Shown: piece by piece, positions 42,110 through 50,240 of the stretch
Layout of the letters: every line of letters begins with the position of its first letter
Numbering within the stretch: position 1 is the first letter of the stretch
NCBI GenBank assembly: GCA_934486735.1
Contig: CAKSQL010000004.1
Span: 1-64,000, forward strand
DNA: 64,000 nt
DNA from: an uncultured Clostridia bacterium
Lineage (GTDB): Bacteria; Bacillota; Clostridia; UBA1381
Direction of reading: 5' to 3'
Program-made: the position numbers and the translations under genes
Notes under the pieces: generated by a model
The model's input: the letters and a program-made list of their open reading frames with translations, nothing else
Told to the model about the DNA's origin: nothing
Databases searched by the model: none

Positions 42110-42903
42110 TGGTGCGGCGTCATGCCGGTTGCTTCGTGAAAACGTTTTATGAAGTACGCGGAGTCGGAAAATCCCAAAAGCTCTGCAATATCCGCTATTG
42201 ATATATCGTCATATCGCAGATAGGATTTTGCTTTCTTTATTCGGCTTTCCAGCAGATATTTGTTCGGGCTTGTCCCGGCATATTCCTTAAAAAGCCGCCG
42301 AAAATAGCTTTCGCTCACATTGCACATGCGCGCGATCTCGGCAATGCTTTTCTGCCTTGCACTGCCTGTATTTTGCAGATATATAATCCCGTCGGCAATT
42401 ATATTATATTTGCCGAACGCTCTGCCGCGATAGTGATCGCCCAAATCCGCAAGAATGTCATAGAAAGCGGCTTTCATTCGATTTTGATTGGGGAGGGTCT
42501 GCATGCCGCTGTCGTTGATTTTGGAAAATAAAAACTCAAAGCCGCTGCCCAAATCACTGTAGACAGATATGCCGTGGTTTAAAATAAAATCCTTTCCGTC
42601 ATGCTCGTGCAGCATAAAATTGACACCGATTGTATATGCACCGCTTTTTGTATTTATAAATTTCACCTTGTACTCACTGCCTATCGGAGTGTAGACCACA
42701 TCACCGTCGCCGGCTGAAAATTTTTTGCCGTCTTTGGCTTCGTACTCTGCTTTGAAACCGTCGATATACAAAAACAGATTTGTCGCCTTTGGCTTGCCGA
42801 TGCAGGAAAAGGAATTATAGTCCTTCCAGTGCTGCTTCAAGGCATCAATAACCGTTATCGAATAGTTATAGTTTGTATTTCTTAATATATCCCGAACTCT
42901 CAT
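42085..42903 (-). CDS. AraC-family transcriptional regulator
   Basis: 272 residues. An N-terminal sensor domain (about 25-130, beta-rich, with GDGDVVYTPIGSEYKV) and a C-terminal AraC DNA-binding domain (about 170-272: SIAEIARMCNVSESYFRRLF and ISIADIAELLGFSDSAYFIK, ending in TGMTPHQYKQ). It starts at MRVRDILRN with AAGGTG upstream and a perfect promoter at 42923-42951. Divergent from the glycoside hydrolase gene, whose promoter has two direct-repeat sites suited to an AraC dimer. Likely the local activator. Confidence 0.9.
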   Translation of the reverse strand: MRVRDILRNTNYNYSITVIDALKQHWKDYNSFSCIGKPKATNLFLYIDGFKAEYEAKDGKKFSAGDGDVVYTPIGSEYKVKFINTKSGAYTIGVNFMLHEHDGKDFILNHGISVYSDLGSGFEFLFSKINDSGMQTLPNQNRMKAAFYDILADLGDHYRGRAFGKYNIIADGIIYLQNTGSARQKSIAEIARMCNVSESYFRRLFKEYAGTSPNKYLLESRIKKAKSYLRYDDISIADIAELLGFSDSAYFIKRFHEATGMTPHQYKQSRLR

Positions 42904-42922
42904 TGAAAATCACCTTGATATT

Positions 42923-42951
42923 ATTATATCATTTGCTGTATTGCCTGTCAA
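42923..42951 (-). promoter_or_regulatory. promoter of the second AraC gene
   Basis: TTGACA (42946-42951) and TATAAT (42923-42928), spacing 17. Confidence 0.85.
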
Positions 42952-42965
42952 TTCATCATGTGAAA

Positions 42966-42994
42966 TTGTATCGTTTTATTATATTTTTGTATCG
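42966..42994 (+). promoter_or_regulatory. putative AraC-type operator, direct repeat
   Basis: TTGTATCG at 42966-42973 and again at 42987-42994, exactly 21 bases apart (two helical turns), ending 9 bases before the -35 box of the glycoside hydrolase promoter. The spacing equals that of classical AraC half-sites. Confidence 0.5.
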
Positions 42995-43003
42995 GATATG
43001 ACA

Positions 43004-43033
43004 TTGACATTCAAAGGCAGACGGGGATATAAT
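43004..43033 (+). promoter_or_regulatory. promoter of the glycoside hydrolase gene
   Basis: TTGACA (43004-43009) and TATAAT (43028-43033), spacing 18. Confidence 0.75.
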
Positions 43034-43059
43034 AAAAATAAAAACAAGGAGTGTTTGAA

Positions 43060-44490
43060 ATGGATAAAAGAAACTGGAAGATAATTTGTTCGGATTTTGA
43101 CGGTATGGAGAAAAAAGCGGCGGAGCTTATCAGCCGCGAGCTTGGACAATACATATTGCGTGATTGGGGAGTGTATACGATTCATGTGCTTGCGTGCGAA
43201 AAGGAGAATGGTTTTCCGACGGACTGCAGCGCGGTTGTGGTGGGTACATATTCCGAAAGCAGCGTGATAAGAGAGCTTGTGAACGAGAGCGATATTCCGA
43301 AGGACGGGTATGTGGTCAAGGTGATTGACAATCCAAAAAATCCCGAATTTAAGCTTGCGATTGTAACCGCAATTGAAAAACGTGAGGTTTTTTACGGTGC
43401 GGTGGATTTTGTCGATGATTATTTTGCATCGGCAGTTCCGCACAACGGAAGCCTGCGTCAGACGCAGGATTTATTCACAAAAAAAATGCCCGATTATTAC
43501 AATGCATCGGCACCGAAAATCAAGACAAGGAGCGTGTTTACATGGGGACATCCGATCAACGATTATCGGGAATATATAGAAAATATGGCGCGTCTGAGGC
43601 TGAATCAGCTTATTATATGGAACGACTATGCGCCGGTAAATGCAAAGGATATCGTGGACTACGCTCATAGCTTCGGGATAAAGATAATATGGGGGTATGC
43701 CTGGGGATGGAGCACAAACTGCGCAAAAATTTCGCTTGATACTCTGCCCGAGCTGAGCAGGAGCGTTTTGGATAAATATGAAAGGGAATATGCGGATATC
43801 GGCGGAGACGGAATATATTTTCAGTCGTTCACCGAGCTGCATTGCGATTATATAGGCGATACGCTGATTGCCGAGGCTGTGACCGAGTTTGTCAATCGGA
43901 CGGCAGATATATTTTTGGAAAAATATCCCGATTTATTTATTCAATTCGGTTTGCATGCGTGGTCTGTGGAAAAGCATCTGGACTATATTAAAAATGTTGA
44001 CAAACGGGTGGAAATTATGTGGGAGGACTGCGGTGCGTTCCCTTATGATTATGAGCCGCTCATAAACGACCGCGCGGAGTTTGATAAGGCGTTAAAGTTT
44101 GCGGATGATATTTTATCTTTAAGAAAATGCGGAAGTGTCGGAATGTTATATAAAGGACAGATGATTCTCGATTGGTCAAGGTTTGAGCATCAAAGCGGCC
44201 CGTTCGTTTTGGGCTGCTCGTCCGAGACGATAAAACAGCACGACCTTGCAATGGTAGAGCCGAATTGGAGATATTATCAGAGCGGCTGGCTCAAAAACGG
44301 CAGGTACGCATATGAAATGACAAGACATATTGCGGAAAATGAGGAGACAACTGTGGGAATGGCAGGAATGTTCGCCGGCGGAATTTGGTTTTCCGAGGCT
44401 CTCTGCGCTCAGATTTTGTGGGAGTGTGACAGGGAGTATGATGAGATTTTGGATAAGGTGTCAAAAAGACGCTCGGTTAAAATGGTATAA
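43060..44490 (+). CDS. glycoside hydrolase-like protein, family unassigned (GH20/GH67-type N-domain plus TIM barrel)
   Basis: 476 residues from MDKRNWK (GGAG 8 bases upstream). Residues about 50-120 look like the alpha/beta domain that precedes the barrel in GH20, GH67 and GH84 enzymes (AVVVGTYSESSVIRELV, KDGYVVKVI, EVFYGAVDFVDDYF). A TIM barrel follows: TRSVFTWGHPINDYREYIEN, LRLNQLIIWNDYAP, GIKIIWGYAWGWST, and IQFGLHAWSVEKHLDYI with IMWEDCGAFPYDYEP, whose acidic residues could be catalytic. No signal peptide, so it would act on imported oligosaccharides. The divergent AraC gene suggests sugar-induced expression. Family and substrate are not recognised. Confidence 0.65.
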   Translation: MDKRNWKIICSDFDGMEKKAAELISRELGQYILRDWGVYTIHVLACEKENGFPTDCSAVVVGTYSESSVIRELVNESDIPKDGYVVKVIDNPKNPEFKLAIVTAIEKREVFYGAVDFVDDYFASAVPHNGSLRQTQDLFTKKMPDYYNASAPKIKTRSVFTWGHPINDYREYIENMARLRLNQLIIWNDYAPVNAKDIVDYAHSFGIKIIWGYAWGWSTNCAKISLDTLPELSRSVLDKYEREYADIGGDGIYFQSFTELHCDYIGDTLIAEAVTEFVNRTADIFLEKYPDLFIQFGLHAWSVEKHLDYIKNVDKRVEIMWEDCGAFPYDYEPLINDRAEFDKALKFADDILSLRKCGSVGMLYKGQMILDWSRFEHQSGPFVLGCSSETIKQHDLAMVEPNWRYYQSGWLKNGRYAYEMTRHIAENEETTVGMAGMFAGGIWFSEALCAQILWECDREYDEILDKVSKRRSVKMV

Positions 44491-44513
44491 ATTTTGAATA
44501 AAAAACTGAAATA

Positions 44514-44547
44514 TTCAAGCCGAACTCTTCAAAAGGGTTCGGCTTGA
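44514..44547. terminator. hairpin after the glycoside hydrolase gene
   Basis: TTCAAGCCGAAC pairs with GGTTCGGCTTGAA. It lies between convergent genes; the T-run is weak. Confidence 0.65.
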
Positions 44548-44584
44548 AGTATCTTGTTGAGTTGAAATACATTTTTGAATTTTG

Positions 44585-45922
44585 TTATGCCGCTGCAACT
44601 TTTTTTGAGATTTTTTTGTACAATATACTGCTTAAAATCATTGCCGATACTTCGGCAGCGGGCAGTGCAAACCATACGATATTAAGTCCGCCGATAAGCA
44701 TGAGCACAAAAGCTGCCGGCAGAAGAATAAAAAGCTGCCGGATAAGCGAGATTATCATGCTCCAAACCGCCTTGCCGAGAGCTTGGAAATATGACGCACA
44801 GATTATGCTCACTCCCGAGAAACAAAAGCTTATACCGATTATTCTCAGTGCCGGGATTCCTATTTTCAGCATGTTTTCGTCCGCTTTGAAAAGCTCCAGA
44901 AATGCCGACGGGAAAAATTCAAAAAGAAGTGTTCCGATAAACATGAGGCATGTAGTTATAACGAGAGCGATGTGTACCGCTTGGTGCATTCGGTCGATTT
45001 TTTTTGCACCGTAATTGTATGCCGCTATCGGAATCAGTGCATTCGTAAGTCCGAACACAGGCATGAATATAAAGCTTTGAAGCTTAAAATATACTCCGAA
45101 TACCGAGACGGCGGTATCGTTGTTGAAAATTTTATTCATGCCGACCGTCGAGATTGACATTATTGATTGCATTATAATGGACGGTACGGCAATAGAGTAT
45201 ATGTCGCCTATGATTTTTTTATCAAGATGAAAATTCTTCGGAGAAATGGAAAGCTCTTTGTTTTTTGTGAAGTTAAATACAAAGGCGAGAATCATAGCAG
45301 TCCATTGTCCGATTACGGTTGCTAATGCTGCGCCGGTAACGCCCATTTCCGGCATACCAAACAGCCCGAAAATCAGTATCGGGTCAAGAATTATATTAAC
45401 CAAGGCTCCGCAGCCCTGTGTTATCATATTATATATGGTTTTTCCGGTTGACTGCAAAAGTCTTTCGCCGGCTATCTGCATAAATATACCGAGCGAGAGT
45501 GTGCAGCATACCGACATGTATTGCCTGCCGAACTCTATCACCTCGGTGTCTTTGGTGAAGAATGTAAAGAATTTTTCGGAAAAAAGCAAGCCGACAACAA
45601 CGAAAATCAGCGAGCTTAAAAATTCCAAAAGTATGCCGTGAATGGCAGTGTTGTTTGCGTTGTCAAAGTGCTTTTCTCCCAAGCGCCGTGATACAATAGA
45701 ATTTATTCCCACACCCGTTCCGGTTGAAATTGCAATCATGAGCGACTGAACCGGAAAGGTAAGAGAGACGGCGGTCAGCGCATTGAAATTATAGTGTGAG
45801 ACAAATATGCTGTCCACTATGTTGTAAAGCGCCTGGACAAGCATTGATGCCATCATCGGCAGTGCCATGCTGATTAGCAGCTTGTTCATTTTCATAGTTC
45901 CCATTTTGTTTTCTTGGTGCAA
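44585..45922 (-). CDS. MATE-family efflux transporter
   Basis: 445 residues with about twelve hydrophobic helices in two related halves. The first half begins LLISMALPMMASMLVQALYN and the second, near 235, IAVPSIIMQSIMSISTVGMN, the usual MATE duplication. Such transporters export cationic drugs or metabolites against Na+ or H+. The start appears to be TTG (45920-45922), with AAAGGA 9 bases upstream. It lies after the terminator of the ior operon, in the same direction, and is probably transcribed separately. Substrate unknown. Confidence 0.88.
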   Translation of the reverse strand: MHQENKMGTMKMNKLLISMALPMMASMLVQALYNIVDSIFVSHYNFNALTAVSLTFPVQSLMIAISTGTGVGINSIVSRRLGEKHFDNANNTAIHGILLEFLSSLIFVVVGLLFSEKFFTFFTKDTEVIEFGRQYMSVCCTLSLGIFMQIAGERLLQSTGKTIYNMITQGCGALVNIILDPILIFGLFGMPEMGVTGAALATVIGQWTAMILAFVFNFTKNKELSISPKNFHLDKKIIGDIYSIAVPSIIMQSIMSISTVGMNKIFNNDTAVSVFGVYFKLQSFIFMPVFGLTNALIPIAAYNYGAKKIDRMHQAVHIALVITTCLMFIGTLLFEFFPSAFLELFKADENMLKIGIPALRIIGISFCFSGVSIICASYFQALGKAVWSMIISLIRQLFILLPAAFVLMLIGGLNIVWFALPAAEVSAMILSSILYKKISKKVAAA

Positions 45923-45964
45923 ATAAAATCATTCCTTTTCTTTATAGTATATATGGTAGAGCAT

Positions 45965-46000
45965 AAAAAGGCGGCTGCAAATAAAATGCAACCGTCTTTT
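45965..46000 (-). terminator. terminator of the ior operon
   Basis: On the minus strand AAAAGACGGTTGCA pairs with TGCAGCCGCCTTTT, ending in T's, 14 bases after the ACT gene. Confidence 0.8.
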
Positions 46001-46014
46001 GCGGAATATCCAGG

Positions 46015-46440
46015 TTATGCGTGGTATATATCGGTTAAATCGGCTGAGAATTCGTCTCCGAAAAGTGTTTCTGCTTTTTCCGGCTCGGAAACTCGCATAA
46101 CAACCATTGCACGGTGATCTTTTTTGCCGACAAATGCATAAAGATATTCTATGCCGATGTTCTCGCTTTTCAATATTTCCAAAACCTTTGCAAGTCCGCC
46201 CGGAGTGTCATCAAGTGCAAGAGCTGTGACCTCGGTACATTTAACCGCAAAACCCTGTTCTTTTAAGATATCAACAGCTTTTTGAGTGTCGGAAACAATC
46301 ATGCGGACAATTCCGAAATCGGTTGTGTCGGCGAGTGACATCGCACTGATATTAATATCATTTTTGCCCAATAATGTTATCACGTCGGCAAGATTTCCTG
46401 CCGCATTTTCAACGAATGCGGAAATTTGTTTAACTTTCAT
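46015..46440 (-). CDS. ACT-domain protein (two ACT domains)
   Basis: 141 residues from MKVKQISAFVENAAGNLADV with AAAGGG ahead. Two tandem ACT domains (about 3-65 and 70-135) are visible: VKQISAFVEN..GNLADVITLL and ALALDDTPGGLAKVLEILKS. ACT domains bind amino acids. Stand-alone double-ACT proteins are regularly found beside paaK and iorAB in anaerobes, where they presumably sense aromatic amino acids; the exact role is unproven. Last gene of the operon, 36 bases after paaK. Confidence 0.85.
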   Translation of the reverse strand: MKVKQISAFVENAAGNLADVITLLGKNDINISAMSLADTTDFGIVRMIVSDTQKAVDILKEQGFAVKCTEVTALALDDTPGGLAKVLEILKSENIGIEYLYAFVGKKDHRAMVVMRVSEPEKAETLFGDEFSADLTDIYHA

Positions 46441-46476
46441 GCTTTCCACCCTTTCTGCCGCATGTGCGGCCTGAGA

Positions 46477-47781
46477 TTATCTGAGATTTCTTGTATCTAT
46501 AACCCTTTTTGCCTTGCCTTCGCTGCGGGTAATGGTTTTCGGGTTTACAAGCGTTACCTTTGCGCCGAGACCGAGAACACTTCTGAGCCGGTCCTTTATA
46601 TTTCTTTCGATAGACTCAATTGATTTGATATCATCGCAGAAGAAGTTATCAGACATTTCGACTTGAACTTCGAGTGTGTCGGTGTTGTTTTGGCGACCGA
46701 CAAGTATCTGGTAGTTGGGCGTGATATTGCCGCCGACCTTAAGGAGAACCTCCTCAATCTGTGACGGGAATACGTTTACGCCTCTTATTATCAGCATATC
46801 GTCGGTGCGGCCTGCAGGTTTCTTCATTCGTACATGGGTTCTTCCGCATGCGCAGGGAGCGTATTCAAGAGTACACAAGTCACGCGTTCTGTAGCGGATA
46901 AGCGGCTGACCTTCTTTGGTGATGGTGGTGAATACCAGCTCGCCGAACGATCCCTCGGGGAGAACCTCGCCGGTATCCGGGTCGATAATTTCGGGCAGGA
47001 ACATGTCCTCACATATGTGCATGCCGTTCTGTTCCGAGCATTCGTAAGCCACGCCCGGACCTGTTATTTCGGTAAGTCCGTATACGTCGTATGCCTTTAT
47101 TCCGAGAGTATCTTCGACTTGATGACGCATATCCTCTGTCCAAGGCTCTGCACCGAAAATTCCTGCTTCGAGTTTAATCTGATCTTTAACGCCCATCTCG
47201 GTAATGGTCTCGGCAAGATACATTGCATAGGACGGGGTGCAGCAAAGATGAGTTGTACCAAGCTCGCACATAAAGCGGATTTGTCTCTCGGTGTTTCCCG
47301 AAGAGGTCGGAATTACCGTTGCGCCTATCTTCTCTGCGCCGCCATGTGCGCCCAATCCTCCGGTGAACAGTCCATAGCCGTAGGAAACCTGTACAACCGA
47401 GTTTTCGTTTCCGCCGGCTGCAGCTATCTGACGTGCCATTGCATTTGCCCACATGTCAAGGTCGTTGCGCGTGTAACCGACGACTATCTGACGGCCGGTT
47501 GTTCCTGAAGATGCGTGTATTCTTACTATATCTTTTTTCGGCACTGCCAAAAGGTCGAACGGATAGTAATCTCTTAAATCCTGCTTTGTTGTGAACGGGA
47601 GTTTTGCCAAATCTTCGAGGGTTTTTACGTCCTCGGGCTTGACGCCTGCTTCGTCCATTCTCTTTTTGTACATGGGTACATGGTCATACACATTTTTCAC
47701 CTGTCGCTGAAGTCGCTCCAGCTGGAGCTTTTTAAGCTCGCTGCGATCCATGCATTCAATTTTTTCGTTAAATATCGCCAT
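46477..47781 (-). CDS. paaK: phenylacetate-CoA ligase (aryl-CoA ligase)
   Basis: 434 residues, the PaaK length. The ANL-superfamily P-loop reads HASSGTTGRQIVVGYT (near 92). Then YGLTEITGPGVAYEC, RTRDLC, GRTDDMLIIRGVNVFPSQIE, and the C-terminal lysine region TRSEGKAKRVID. It joins phenylacetate or related aryl acids to CoA with ATP. Next to iorAB, whose product is an aryl-acetyl-CoA, the ligase may run in reverse to harvest ATP (the role of acyl-CoA synthetases in such operons) or activate the acid. CDS start MAIFNEKIE, with AAGGAGTG ahead. Confidence 0.93.
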   Translation of the reverse strand: MAIFNEKIECMDRSELKKLQLERLQRQVKNVYDHVPMYKKRMDEAGVKPEDVKTLEDLAKLPFTTKQDLRDYYPFDLLAVPKKDIVRIHASSGTTGRQIVVGYTRNDLDMWANAMARQIAAAGGNENSVVQVSYGYGLFTGGLGAHGGAEKIGATVIPTSSGNTERQIRFMCELGTTHLCCTPSYAMYLAETITEMGVKDQIKLEAGIFGAEPWTEDMRHQVEDTLGIKAYDVYGLTEITGPGVAYECSEQNGMHICEDMFLPEIIDPDTGEVLPEGSFGELVFTTITKEGQPLIRYRTRDLCTLEYAPCACGRTHVRMKKPAGRTDDMLIIRGVNVFPSQIEEVLLKVGGNITPNYQILVGRQNNTDTLEVQVEMSDNFFCDDIKSIESIERNIKDRLRSVLGLGAKVTLVNPKTITRSEGKAKRVIDTRNLR

Positions 47782-47822
47782 TTTTCAAAACACTCCTTGT
47801 CTGATTCTTTTGGACATGTTTT

Positions 47823-48389
47823 TTATGCGTTGTAGCCCAAATCAAACGCCTTTTTGTTCACTTCCAAAAATTTTGGCGGAACTGTCTTTTCAATTGCGGC
47901 AATCCACCTGTCGTGCTCAATTTCGGAATTTTTTGCAAGCTGACCTATCAAAACAACGTTCACTGCCTTGATATTTCCTGCTTGCTCGGCAAGCGAGAGC
48001 GCGTCAACGGCTGTGAGATTGGTTTTTTCGGATAACTTTTCCTTAATATTTTCCGGATAGCTCATTTTACCGGTGATGACCGGCATAGGGTCTATAGTTT
48101 GTGTATTGGCAATCATTTTACCGTCTTTCTTAAGATACGGAAGTGCACGATAAGCTTCAAGCATTTCGAATGCAAGAATAATATCCGCATCGCCGAGGTC
48201 TATAATCGGAGAATATACCGTATCTCCGTATTTCACATATGTGACAACACTGCCGCCGCGCTGGCTCATGCCGTGAACCTCCGATACCTTGACGTCATAG
48301 CCCTCGCCTATGACAACATTTCCGAGTATGCGGCTGGCAAGCAGAGTGCCCTGTCCGCCCACGCCAACTATCATTATATTTTTAGTCAT
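47823..48389 (-). CDS. iorB: indolepyruvate:ferredoxin oxidoreductase, beta subunit
   Basis: 188 residues from MTKNIMIVGVGGQGTLLASR, the conserved gamma-type 2-oxoacid oxidoreductase start (GvGGQG). EVHGMSQRGGSVVTYVKYG is the next signature. With IorA it converts aryl pyruvates, made from Trp, Phe and Tyr by transamination, to aryl-acetyl-CoA, reducing ferredoxin. GGAGG lies ahead; only 5 bases separate it from the iorA stop. The frame is open 13 codons upstream inside iorA, without similarity. Confidence 0.94.
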   Translation of the reverse strand: MTKNIMIVGVGGQGTLLASRILGNVVIGEGYDVKVSEVHGMSQRGGSVVTYVKYGDTVYSPIIDLGDADIILAFEMLEAYRALPYLKKDGKMIANTQTIDPMPVITGKMSYPENIKEKLSEKTNLTAVDALSLAEQAGNIKAVNVVLIGQLAKNSEIEHDRWIAAIEKTVPPKFLEVNKKAFDLGYNA

Positions 48390-48394
48390 AAGCC

Positions 48395-50128
48395 TTAGTC
48401 CTCCTTTTCGATTGCGCCGAACGGACATGCATTTACGCAGAGTCCGCAGCCGTTACACTGATTCTTGTCGATTATAACTTTTCCGTCTTTTTCGCTTATT
48501 GCGGGACATCCCAGCTTCATGCAGACCTTGCACTTTTTGCACTTGTCGCTTATATGGCAGTGACCGGTATATTTAACGGTCTTTAGAAGTGCGCAGGGAC
48601 GCTGAGCGATGATAACAGACGGTTCATCTGCTTCAAGCTCCGTTTTTACAACCTGTTCGAAGTTTTTCAAATCAAACGGATCGGCAACAACAACTCTTTC
48701 CACGCCTATCGACTTGCAGAGAGCAATCAGGTTTACCTGTTTTGTCGGCTCTTTTCGGATTGTATAGCCTGTGGTCGGGTTGTCCTGGTGTCCCGTCATA
48801 CCGGTTATTGAGTTGTCGAGAATTATAACGGTGTTGTTTCCTTTGTTGTAAACTATGTCAACAAGTCCGGTAATGCCTGAGTGCATAAAGGTTGAGTCAC
48901 CGATTACCGAAACTATATTTTTTGCAAAATCCTTGCCGCGTGCCTTTACCATACCCATTGCCATGCCGACGCTTGCGCCCATGCAGAGAGTTGTGTCCAT
49001 GCTGTCAAGCGGAGCAACCGCTCCGAGAGTATAGCAGCCAATGTCACCGGCAACGGTGAGACCGAGCTTTTTGAGGATATAGAATGTACCTCTGTGCGGA
49101 CATCCGGCGCACATAACCGGCGGACGTGCCGGCAGCTGCTCCGAAACTGCGTTAAACTCATTTCCGTCTTCGCCGAAAACTGCTTTCTTAATCATTATAG
49201 GAGTGTATTCCCCGAGAAGTGTGAAGTTGTCCTTGCCCTCGACTTCAACGCCGATTGCGCGGCAATGTTCCTCGATAAATGGATCAAGCTCTTCGATTAC
49301 ATAAACCTTGTCCATTTTTGCGGCAAAGTCTTGTATTTTTTTTGTCGGGAGGGGATAAACCATGCCGAGCTTTAAATAGCTTACACGGTCGCCGAGAGCC
49401 TCTTTTGCGTACATATATGCAATTCCCGATGCGATTACGCCGATTTTTCCGCCGTTGATTTCTTCCTTGTTTATCTCAGCTGTTTCGGCATATTCTTCCA
49501 ATGCACGCATGCGATTTTCGACGTCAACATGTCTTTTTATTGCGTATGCCGGCATCATTACATTCTTTGGAGAGTTTTTTACATAATCCTTTAAGGGGAC
49601 ATTGTCTCTTTCGCAGAGTTCAACAAGCCCTTGAGAATGTGAGACTCTTGTTGAAAGTCTTAAAAATACCGGAGTATCGTATTTCTCGCTGAGCGTGTAT
49701 GCGAGTTTTGTAAATTCCTTACATTCCGAGCTGTCGGCAGGTTCAAGCATCATAACCTTTGACGCTTTTGCATAATGCCTTGAATCCTGTTCGTTCTGAG
49801 AAGAATGCATTCCGGGGTCATCCGCAACACAAAGCAGAAGACCGCCGTTCACGCCGGTATAGCTGGCGGTGAATACCGGGTCTGCCATTACATTCAGACC
49901 GACGTGTTTCATGCAGCTCATGCTGCGCGCTCCGCCGACCGATGCGCCGACCGCAACCTCACAGGCAACCTTTTCGTTGGGTGCCCATTCGGCATAAATC
50001 TCATCATATTTTACAATGTTTTCGGTTATCTCGGTACTCGGAGTACCGGGGTAGGACGCTACAACAGTAACGCCGGCTTCATATGCGCCGCGTGCAACGG
50101 CAGCGTTTCCAAGCAATAGTTCTTTCAA
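48395..50128 (-). CDS. iorA: indolepyruvate:ferredoxin oxidoreductase, alpha subunit
   Basis: 577 residues. Thiamine-diphosphate enzyme: VASYPGTPSTEITENI at the N-terminus, CAGCPHRGTFYILKKLG near 345, and the ThDP-binding GDSTFMHSGITGL..DNSITGMTGHQDNP (about 415-450). Two 4Fe-4S clusters are at the end: CKKCKVCMKLGCPAI and CNGCGLCVNACPFGAI. The start codon is TTG (50126-50128), with AGAAAGGA 9 bases ahead. Part of the symporter-ligase-iorAB-paaK-ACT operon for energy gain from aromatic 2-oxo acids. Confidence 0.95.
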   Translation of the reverse strand: MKELLLGNAAVARGAYEAGVTVVASYPGTPSTEITENIVKYDEIYAEWAPNEKVACEVAVGASVGGARSMSCMKHVGLNVMADPVFTASYTGVNGGLLLCVADDPGMHSSQNEQDSRHYAKASKVMMLEPADSSECKEFTKLAYTLSEKYDTPVFLRLSTRVSHSQGLVELCERDNVPLKDYVKNSPKNVMMPAYAIKRHVDVENRMRALEEYAETAEINKEEINGGKIGVIASGIAYMYAKEALGDRVSYLKLGMVYPLPTKKIQDFAAKMDKVYVIEELDPFIEEHCRAIGVEVEGKDNFTLLGEYTPIMIKKAVFGEDGNEFNAVSEQLPARPPVMCAGCPHRGTFYILKKLGLTVAGDIGCYTLGAVAPLDSMDTTLCMGASVGMAMGMVKARGKDFAKNIVSVIGDSTFMHSGITGLVDIVYNKGNNTVIILDNSITGMTGHQDNPTTGYTIRKEPTKQVNLIALCKSIGVERVVVADPFDLKNFEQVVKTELEADEPSVIIAQRPCALLKTVKYTGHCHISDKCKKCKVCMKLGCPAISEKDGKVIIDKNQCNGCGLCVNACPFGAIEKED

Positions 50129-50240
50129 AATATCAAATCCTTTCTATTATATATCCGAGCGGCATAAAGGATAGCCGCCTTTGGTGTATGAGGTGTGAAA
50201 ATATTCGGATTAACAATACTTTTTTACAATCCGGTATATA

